Positions 6,297-11,029 of a DNA stretch of 11,029 nt are shown here, in pieces (position 1 is the stretch's first letter; every line of letters starts with the position of its first letter). This stretch comes from Weeksellaceae bacterium (GTDB taxonomy: Bacteria > Bacteroidota > Bacteroidia > Flavobacteriales > Weeksellaceae), in the NCBI GenBank assembly GCA_022701475.1, contig JAKOOI010000577.1, positions 1 to 11,029 of the forward strand, written 5' to 3'. A program made the position numbers and the translations under genes. A model generated the notes under the pieces. That model was not told where the DNA came from. It was given only the letters and a program-made list of their open reading frames with translations, and ran no database searches.

Positions 6297-6922
6297 TGAA
6301 ATACTTCCTGTTCCTGCTCATCGTACTGTTTCCGGTTTCCGCTTCTGCCCAGCAGCCGAAAATTGATTTTAAATCCGTTGAAAAAAGCCTTGCCAGTGAA
6401 AAATCGCCTTATCACTATGACAAGCTGATTTTCAAATACAAGGCCTATCCGAAATCCCTGGACAGTATGGAGTCGCAGTACCTGTATTACGGAAGGAATT
6501 TCCGGAAAGATATCGTCTCTACCACGGATGGGGATTTCAAAAAGCTGGCAGCGGATTTTAAAGAAGGGAATTTCGACGAGTGCATCAGACTCGGAAAGAT
6601 CTTATACGATCAAGATCCCACCAATCTGGATATTCTCCTTATTCTGCTGAAAGCGTATGATTCCAAAAAGGACGGAAACAATTTCATGCACCACCTCAGT
6701 CAGTTCAGGGCGCTCACCGATGCCATAAAAAATTCCGGCGACGGAAAATCGGAAGAAAGCCCATTAATGGTCAACACGGTGGGAGACGAGTACATCTTAC
6801 TGAATATCCTGAATATGGGACAGGAATATACCAGAAGCTCAACTCCTTCCAAAGACGGGATGCTTGACCTCTGGAAGAAAGAAAACAACAGTGTTTATAT
6901 CAAAGTACTTTATATCGACTAA
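6293..6922 (+). CDS. Secreted DUF4919 family protein
   Basis: A 209-residue protein with a signal peptide (MMKYFLFLLIVLFPVSASA, cleavage near residue 19). The mature part matches DUF4919, a Bacteroidota family of unknown function: DKLIFKYKAYPKSLD (43-57), YLYYGR (63-68), and a helical TPR-like stretch (about 82-126) with FKEGNFDECIRLGKILYDQD read in pieces. The end, WKKENNSVYIKVLYID, is an amphipathic strand. The start overlaps the hflX stop (ATGA), and a second ATG follows at 6296; either could be used. It probably acts in the periplasm or on the inner face of the outer membrane. Its coupling to hflX is clear from spacing, but no functional link is known to me. Confidence 0.85.
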   Translation: MMKYFLFLLIVLFPVSASAQQPKIDFKSVEKSLASEKSPYHYDKLIFKYKAYPKSLDSMESQYLYYGRNFRKDIVSTTDGDFKKLAADFKEGNFDECIRLGKILYDQDPTNLDILLILLKAYDSKKDGNNFMHHLSQFRALTDAIKNSGDGKSEESPLMVNTVGDEYILLNILNMGQEYTRSSTPSKDGMLDLWKKENNSVYIKVLYID

Positions 6923-6947
6923 AACAGAACATTAATTAAAAACAGAT

Positions 6948-8225
6948 TTGGAATTATATTATTCATTTTCAGCCTTAATCGTATTAGCCTCTATTTTCTC
7001 TTACCTCAACTACAGATTCCTGAAGCTGCCGAGTACAATCGGGATTATGGTAATCGCTATTGTGGTTTCCATTTTCCTTGTTCTTTTCGGGGAAACCGTT
7101 CTGCCGAGAACCTTCGGGCATCTTCATAACCTGATGAGCAGCATCGACTTTACGGAAGTACTGATGGGTGCCATGCTTAATTTCCTGCTTTTCGCAGGAG
7201 GAATCCATGTCAACATCGATGATCTCAAAGAACAGCTCAGGCCGGTTATCATATTCTCTACCATAGGAGTGGTTATTTCCACCTTTCTGGTAGGTTTCGG
7301 TATGTTTTACCTGCTGCCCTTCCTCGGCATACAGCTGCCGTTTATTTACTGCCTGCTTTTCGGAGCCCTGATTTCGCCTACCGATCCGGTGGCGGTTCTC
7401 AGTATCCTGAAGCAGGCCAACGTATCCAAATCACTGGAGACGAAGGTAGCCGGTGAATCCTTATTCAATGACGGTATGGCCGTGGTGGTTTTTACCGTGG
7501 TGCTGCAGCTGGCCATCGGCAACGAAGTGGACCTGGGTGTAGAAAGCATCGGGCTGCTGCTGCTGAAGGAAGCCGGCGGCGGGCTGTTGCTGGGCGTTAT
7601 TCTCGGCTGGGTTACTTCAAGGCTGATGCGCGAAGTGGATGATTATATTATTTCTGTACTGGTTACCCTCTCTGTGGTAATGGGAGGTTATCTTGTTGCG
7701 CGGCAGATGCATATTTCAGGGCCTTTAACGATGGTGGCTGCCGGGCTGTTCATGGGGAATTTCAATGTAAAATTTAAAATGAAATCCATTACGCAGGATT
7801 ACCTGATCAAATTCTGGGAACTGATTGATGAGATCCTGAATGCCGTTCTTTTCCTGTTCATCGGGTTTGAACTCCTGATGATCCGCGACCTTGAGCACTT
7901 CATGATCCCGGGGATTATTGCCATTGCCGTGGTTTTATTTGCCCGCTTCATTTCCATCTGGGGACCTACCAAATTCATGAGGACGACATTCAGTCCGCAG
8001 ACGGTGAAAGTCCTCGTATGGGGCGGAATCCGGGGCGGAGTATCCATTGCGCTTGCGCTCTCCATACCTAAGAATGATCATAGTACTGCTGTATTAAGTA
8101 TTACCTACTGTGTTGTGGTATTCTCCATTATTGTTCAGGGGCTTACCATTGCCAAGGTTGCCAATCCCAATAAGATTGCCAGGGAAGAAGAAGCCCTGGA
8201 AACCGTTTCTGATGAAAAGCACTGA
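6948..8225 (+). CDS. Na+/H+ antiporter of the CPA1 (NhaP) family
   Basis: A 425-residue integral membrane protein with roughly 12 hydrophobic segments. Family marks: GALISPTDPVAVLSIL (139-154) with the Thr-Asp-Pro of the unwound helix, GESLFNDGMAVVVF (169-182) with the Asn174-Asp175 pair typical of electroneutral CPA1 antiporters, and VWGGIRGGVSIALAL (357-371) with a conserved Arg. It exchanges cytoplasmic Na+ (or K+/Li+) for protons at the inner membrane. The start codon appears to be TTG at 6948: an in-frame stop lies at 6933-6935, and the next in-frame ATG (residue 33-34) would remove the first helix. The short acidic tail ends SDEKH. It lies 25 bp after the DUF4919 gene and overlaps the next by 14 bp. 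Confidence 0.93.
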   Translation: MELYYSFSALIVLASIFSYLNYRFLKLPSTIGIMVIAIVVSIFLVLFGETVLPRTFGHLHNLMSSIDFTEVLMGAMLNFLLFAGGIHVNIDDLKEQLRPVIIFSTIGVVISTFLVGFGMFYLLPFLGIQLPFIYCLLFGALISPTDPVAVLSILKQANVSKSLETKVAGESLFNDGMAVVVFTVVLQLAIGNEVDLGVESIGLLLLKEAGGGLLLGVILGWVTSRLMREVDDYIISVLVTLSVVMGGYLVARQMHISGPLTMVAAGLFMGNFNVKFKMKSITQDYLIKFWELIDEILNAVLFLFIGFELLMIRDLEHFMIPGIIAIAVVLFARFISIWGPTKFMRTTFSPQTVKVLVWGGIRGGVSIALALSIPKNDHSTAVLSITYCVVVFSIIVQGLTIAKVANPNKIAREEEALETVSDEKH

Positions 8226-8937
8226 TCCGGAAAAAGAAATCCGGGAAGCCCTTGCCGTATTGGCTGCTCCTGAAAAGGCAGTTTCTTTCCGGAAATTTTT
8301 TAAAACCGGAAAAGGGGAGTATGGCGAGGGCGATCTGTTTCTGGGCGTAACCGTACCTGATCAGCGGCTGGTGGCAAAAGAATATTATCCCAAGATCTCC
8401 CTCCCGGAATTGAAATGCCTTCTTGCTTCATCTTACCATGAACACCGGCTGACCGCCCTCCTGATTCTGGTACTGAAGTTTGAAAAAACAAAGGATCAGC
8501 AACTGCAGGCCGGTATTATCGACTTTTATCTCAGTCACCTTTCCTCCATCAACAACTGGGATCTTGTGGATACCAGCTGTTATAAGATCCTGGGCAGATA
8601 TGCTTTTGAAAACGGGAGAGCAGATCTGCTGAGAAACCTTTCCGGCTCTGAAGTGATGTGGCACAAAAGGATGGCTGTCGTAGGAACCTTGTATTCCATT
8701 AAAAAGGGTGTTTTTGAGCTTGCCAAAGACCTGATTACGGAAAATCTTTCCCATCCGCATGACCTGATGCATAAAGCCAATGGCTGGATGTTGCGGGAAA
8801 TAGGACAGAAAGATAAAGAAGAACTGATTGGGTATCTTAACCTTTATTATAAAGAAATGCCGAGGACCTGCCTGCGGTATGCCATTGAAAAACTGGATGA
8901 ACCGTTGCGGCAGGATTATCTCAAAAACAGAATCTGA
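8212..8937 (+). CDS. AlkD-type DNA alkylation repair glycosylase
   Basis: A 241-residue all-helical protein of the AlkD HEAT-like repeat family, which removes positively charged alkylated bases such as 7-methylguanine and 3-methyladenine. The active-site set of AlkD appears conserved: NNWDLVD (Trp116 and Asp120, spaced as Trp109/Asp113 in Bacillus cereus AlkD), MWHKRMAVV (Arg153, as Arg148), and NGWMLREIG (Trp192, as Trp187). The early motif GEGDLFLGVTVPDQR is also typical. The open frame extends upstream to 8110, but the ATG at 8212 gives the family's normal length. It overlaps the antiporter gene by 14 bp, and its stop TGA shares one base with the next start (TGATG), so translation is likely coupled. 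Confidence 0.95.
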   Translation: MKSTDPEKEIREALAVLAAPEKAVSFRKFFKTGKGEYGEGDLFLGVTVPDQRLVAKEYYPKISLPELKCLLASSYHEHRLTALLILVLKFEKTKDQQLQAGIIDFYLSHLSSINNWDLVDTSCYKILGRYAFENGRADLLRNLSGSEVMWHKRMAVVGTLYSIKKGVFELAKDLITENLSHPHDLMHKANGWMLREIGQKDKEELIGYLNLYYKEMPRTCLRYAIEKLDEPLRQDYLKNRI

Positions 8938-9335
8938 TGGATTACACCTTCTGGAAAACGTTTACCCACTATTTCCTGCATTTTATCTTTCCGGTTTTTA
9001 TTGCATGGATTTTTTACCGAAATCAGTGGAAAAAAGCCTACCTCATCATGCTGGCGACCATGCTGGTAGACCTGGATCATCTTTTTGCCGACCCTGTCTT
9101 TGATCCTGACCGGGGCAGTGTCGGGTTTCATTTCCTGCATTCCTATTATGCCATTGCGGTGTATTTTTTGATGCTTTTTTTTAAAGGAAACATCAGGATC
9201 ATCGGTACCGGGCTGTTATTCCATATGCTGACGGATTTTCAGGATTTCCATCTTTGGAATCTTCTGAATCATCATGAATATGGCCTTTGTTATTTCAGGC
9301 ATCACAGATTTTTTGTATTTTACAGACACTTATGA
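8937..9335 (+). CDS. DUF6122 family membrane protein
   Basis: A 132-residue protein with about four hydrophobic segments. It fits DUF6122, a small Bacteroidota membrane family: HYFLHFIFPVFIAWIFY (11-27), WKKAYLIMLATMLVDLDHL (31-49), FDPDRGSVGFHFLHSYYAI (55-73), and GTGLLFHMLTD (90-100). His11, His15, Asp45, Asp47, His48, His65, His68, His96 and Asp100 are spaced as in metal-binding membrane proteins; binding is inferred. The last 30 residues are unusually rich in His, Phe and Tyr, and may not be the ancestral end (see findings). The start shares one base with the preceding stop; the end overlaps the next start by 4 bp (ATGA). Function is unknown. Confidence 0.75.
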   Translation: MDYTFWKTFTHYFLHFIFPVFIAWIFYRNQWKKAYLIMLATMLVDLDHLFADPVFDPDRGSVGFHFLHSYYAIAVYFLMLFFKGNIRIIGTGLLFHMLTDFQDFHLWNLLNHHEYGLCYFRHHRFFVFYRHL

Positions 9336-10402
9336 ATTTGAAAGAACTTTTACATTATACGTACATTTTTCCCGTACTCGCAGCCGGATATTATTTTTCG
9401 GGACTGATGGGGACAGGAGTGGTTTTTGATATCCTGGCCGGTATACTTCTTACCGGAAGTGTGATCTCTGCCGTTCATCATGCAGAAGTGGTAGCCCATA
9501 AGGTAGGTGAACCTTTCGGAACCATCATCCTGGCTCTCTGCATCACGATTCTGGAAGTGGCACTGATTATCTCCCTGATGGTGGCCGGCGGCGAACAGGC
9601 CATTACGCTGGCGAGAGATACCGTTTTTGCTGCCGTAATGCTGATCCTGAACGGTATCCTCGGAATCTGTATCCTGGTAGGCGGCGTAAAATATTATGAG
9701 CAGTTTTTCGCACGGACTTCTGCTACAACCTACCTGGTAAGTATCGTTTCTATTTTAATCCTGACCCTTGTCCTCCCGAATTTCACATCCAGCGTCAACG
9801 GTCCGTTTTATAATCAGGCCCAGCTGATCTTCGTATCCATTGCCTGCCTGGTTATTTACGGGATCTTCCTGATGGTTCAGACCATCCGTCACCGGAATTA
9901 CTTTATCGTTCCAGAGGAACATTCCGAAGAGATGTATATTCCTTCCGTTAAAAAAACCACCATCAGCTTTGTCTTCCTGGTGATCTGCCTGGCTGTTGTC
10001 GTAGTAATGGCAAAAGGGCTGTCTTCAACCATTGAAGGAATGGTACAGAGCCTGGGCGCCCCGAAATCACTGGTAGGCGTTATTATTGCCGCAGTGGTTC
10101 TGCTTCCTGAAGGGCTGGCTGCCATCCGGGCTGCAAAGAGCAACCAGATCCAGTCGAGCCTCAATCTGGCGCTGGGTTCCGCTCTGGCCAGTATCGGTCT
10201 TACCATTCCGGCGGTATCCCTGGTCTGCATCATGTATGATATTCCGCTGGTGCTGGGACTGGACAAGAAAGACGTGATCCTTCTATCGCTCTCGGTATTT
10301 ATCGTCATGCTTTCCCTGAGCCGCGGCAAGACGAATATCCTCTATGGAACCGTATTGCTGGTAAACCTGGCCGCTTATATCTTTACCGTGATTGTGCCGT
10401 AG
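9332..10402 (+). CDS. ChaA-type Ca2+/H+ antiporter
   Basis: A 356-residue inner membrane protein of the cation/Ca2+ exchanger superfamily, ChaA branch, with about 10-11 hydrophobic segments in two inverted halves. The first signature is SAVHHAEVVAHKVGEPFGT (46-64) followed by ITILEVALIISLM with Glu75; the second is VLLPEGLAAIRAAKSN (256-271) with Glu260, followed by QSSLNLALGSALASIGLTIP. The two Glu residues are the expected ion ligands. A hydrophilic loop (about 185-208, rich in Glu) separates the halves. It exports Ca2+ (or Na+/K+) for protons. The open frame reaches back to 9287, but the ATG at 9332 overlaps the preceding stop and fits the family. It is the last gene of the cluster. The 35-bp gap before the convergent haemoglobin gene holds no clear terminator hairpin. 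Confidence 0.93.
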   Translation: MNLKELLHYTYIFPVLAAGYYFSGLMGTGVVFDILAGILLTGSVISAVHHAEVVAHKVGEPFGTIILALCITILEVALIISLMVAGGEQAITLARDTVFAAVMLILNGILGICILVGGVKYYEQFFARTSATTYLVSIVSILILTLVLPNFTSSVNGPFYNQAQLIFVSIACLVIYGIFLMVQTIRHRNYFIVPEEHSEEMYIPSVKKTTISFVFLVICLAVVVVMAKGLSSTIEGMVQSLGAPKSLVGVIIAAVVLLPEGLAAIRAAKSNQIQSSLNLALGSALASIGLTIPAVSLVCIMYDIPLVLGLDKKDVILLSLSVFIVMLSLSRGKTNILYGTVLLVNLAAYIFTVIVP

Positions 10403-10437
10403 CCGGGAGATTAACTATACACAAGAAAATTTATCCT

Positions 10438-10818
10438 TTACAGCCTTCTCGCCAGCTCCATTTTAAAGGCCATCAGTTTGGCAATATTTTCTGATTTGCC
10501 AATAGCCATGTCTGCGGTATAACCGGTGAAATTCTCTTCAATGGTAGCTTTCCACAGTTCCAGCCAGCGGTCGAAGTGTGGCTGCTCCATCGCATGGGCT
10601 TCATTAATGGGAAAATGGGCACCCATCGGGTTGCCTTTATAGCTCATCTGCCCGAAAAGAATGGATTCCCAGAAAGCATACATTTTAGGAAGGTGTTTCT
10701 CCAGTTCTATCTTGGCAATTTCCGTAAAGAAAAAACCGATCTTCTTATCATGCACTGCTTTATGGTAGAAAGAATTAACCAGATATTCTATATCCTCCCG
10801 GGTTTCAAGCTTTTTCAT
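10438..10818 (-). CDS. Group III truncated haemoglobin
   Basis: A 126-residue cytoplasmic haem protein. By comparison with the Campylobacter jejuni Ctb sequence as I recall it, the key residues are present: Tyr18 (B10) in NSFYHKAV, His42 (E7) in EKHLPKM, proximal His68 (F8) in KGNPMGAHFPI, and Trp85 (G8) in FDRWLELW. The helix B start (REDIEYLVNSFY) and the FWESILFG segment are also typical. About three extra residues lie between F8 and G8. Group III globins bind O2 and NO; roles in NO or oxygen handling are proposed, and the role here is unknown. The gene converges on the antiporter gene and is divergent from the gene starting at 10977. A TAnnTTTG box lies only 4 bp before the ATG, suggesting a leaderless message. 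Confidence 0.93.
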   Translation of the reverse strand: MKKLETREDIEYLVNSFYHKAVHDKKIGFFFTEIAKIELEKHLPKMYAFWESILFGQMSYKGNPMGAHFPINEAHAMEQPHFDRWLELWKATIEENFTGYTADMAIGKSENIAKLMAFKMELARRL

Positions 10819-10822
10819 CCGT

Positions 10823-10830
10823 CAAAGTTA
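10823..10830 (-). promoter_or_regulatory. TAnnTTTG promoter box of the truncated haemoglobin gene
   Basis: The minus strand reads TAACTTTG, a full match to the Bacteroidota -7 element, followed by ACGG and then the ATG of the globin gene. If used, transcription would start at or within a base or two of the start codon. No TTTG is found at the usual 19-21 nt upstream; the palindrome at 10840-10860 lies there instead. Confidence 0.4.
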
Positions 10831-10839
10831 CTGTAAAAA

Positions 10840-10860
10840 CCGATTGAGAAATTCAATCGG
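10840..10860. promoter_or_regulatory. 8-bp palindrome upstream of the haemoglobin gene, possible operator or attenuator
   Basis: CCGATTGA (10840-10847) and TCAATCGG (10853-10860) form a perfect inverted repeat with a 5-nt centre. It lies 22 bp before the globin ATG and covers the place of the missing -33 box. On the minus strand the stem is followed directly by TTTTT, so in RNA it would also look like an intrinsic terminator pointing into the globin gene. Its core TTGA-N5-TCAA resembles CRP/FNR-type half-sites, but the spacing is one base short. Confidence 0.45.
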
Positions 10861-10891
10861 CAGGTTGATAAATTTCATGAAAACAATATTT

Positions 10892-10899
10892 TATCTTTG
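10892..10899 (+). promoter_or_regulatory. TAnnTTTG promoter box of the gene leaving the window
   Basis: TATCTTTG matches the Bacteroidota -7 element in full. No TTTG lies at the usual distance upstream; TTGA at 10865 is 24 nt away, so the -33 part is weak. Transcription would start near 10903-10906, giving a leader of about 72 nt before the ATG at 10977. Confidence 0.45.
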
Positions 10900-10904
10900 T
10901 ACCC

Positions 10905-10945
10905 GGATAAAGTCACTCTGCAAAACCGGAACCTGACTTTTATCC
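10905..10945 (+). promoter_or_regulatory. Stem-loop at the predicted 5' end of the rightward leader
   Basis: GGATAAAGTCA (10905-10915) pairs with TGACTTTTATCC (10934-10945) in 11 bp with one bulged T, around an 18-nt loop containing GCAAAACCGG. It begins almost exactly where transcription is predicted to start. It could protect the message or regulate it. I do not recognise it as a known riboswitch. Confidence 0.4.
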
Positions 10946-10976
10946 CGAAAGAAAGTTACTTCATCAGAAAAGAATT

Positions 10977-11029
10977 ATGGCAACAGGATTCAGGCAGGGC
11001 ATCCGCCAGAAAAATACGGAAAACAGCGG
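10977..11029 (+). CDS. Start of an unidentified gene, truncated by the window edge
   Basis: An ATG at 10977, preceded by A-rich sequence (AGAAAAGAATT) as usual for starts in this group, opens a frame of 17 codons (MATGFRQGIRQKNTENS) that runs off the window. There is no signal peptide in what is seen; the start is basic and polar. A TAnnTTTG box and a leader stem-loop lie upstream, which supports a real gene. Too little is visible to name it. Confidence 0.5.
   Translation, partial: MATGFRQGIRQKNTENS

Noticed and set aside
10403..10437. Search for a terminator between the convergent antiporter and haemoglobin genes
   Set aside because: No stem with a T-tract is visible in the 35 bp, so none is annotated.
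10840..10860. Palindrome considered as a standard FNR/CRP box
   Set aside because: The half-sites TTGA and TCAA are 5 nt apart rather than 6, so it does not match that consensus.

Overview
The window looks like chromosomal DNA from a Chryseobacterium-like member of the Flavobacteriia (Bacteroidota). This rests on a type IX secretion (T9SS) C-terminal sorting domain, DUF4919 and DUF6122 genes, promoter boxes of the Bacteroidota type (TTTG / TAnnTTTG), A-rich sequence instead of Shine-Dalgarno sites before the starts, and protein sequences typical of that group. No rRNA, tRNA, insertion sequence, integrase or CRISPR array is visible.

Left part (1-4733). The 3' end of a META/HslJ-type gene runs rightward to 123. 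It faces a leftward cell-surface cassette across a 179-bp intergenic region that can fold into a branched stem structure (205-295). In transcription order the cassette is: a small secreted protein that is mostly a T9SS sorting domain (3751-3260), an 842-residue secreted protein full of tail-fibre-like Gly/Ala/Asn repeats with a Peptidase_G2-like C-terminus (3254-726), and a small secreted protein of unknown function (719-303). Spacing inside the cassette is only 5-6 bp. Upstream of it lies an orphan LytTR-type response regulator on the same strand, 268 bp away, plausibly a regulator of the cassette or of other surface genes.

Middle and right part (5052-10402). Six rightward genes are packed with overlaps or a 25-bp gap, as in one operon: hflX (ribosome-splitting GTPase), a secreted DUF4919 protein, a CPA1 (NhaP-type) Na+/H+ antiporter, an AlkD-type DNA glycosylase, a DUF6122 membrane protein, and a ChaA-type Ca2+/H+ antiporter. 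The set joins ribosome rescue, ion and pH homeostasis and alkylation repair, so a general stress operon is a reasonable inference. A good Bacteroidota promoter lies just before hflX.

Right end. A group III truncated haemoglobin gene (10818-10438) converges on the antiporter gene. It is divergent from a gene that starts at 10977 and leaves the window. The 158-bp divergent region holds an 8-bp palindrome, a TAnnTTTG box on each strand, and an 11-bp stem at the predicted 5' end of the rightward transcript. Nothing here proves a new system. The least explained items are the branched element at 205-295, the surface cassette, and the regulatory layout of the haemoglobin gene.
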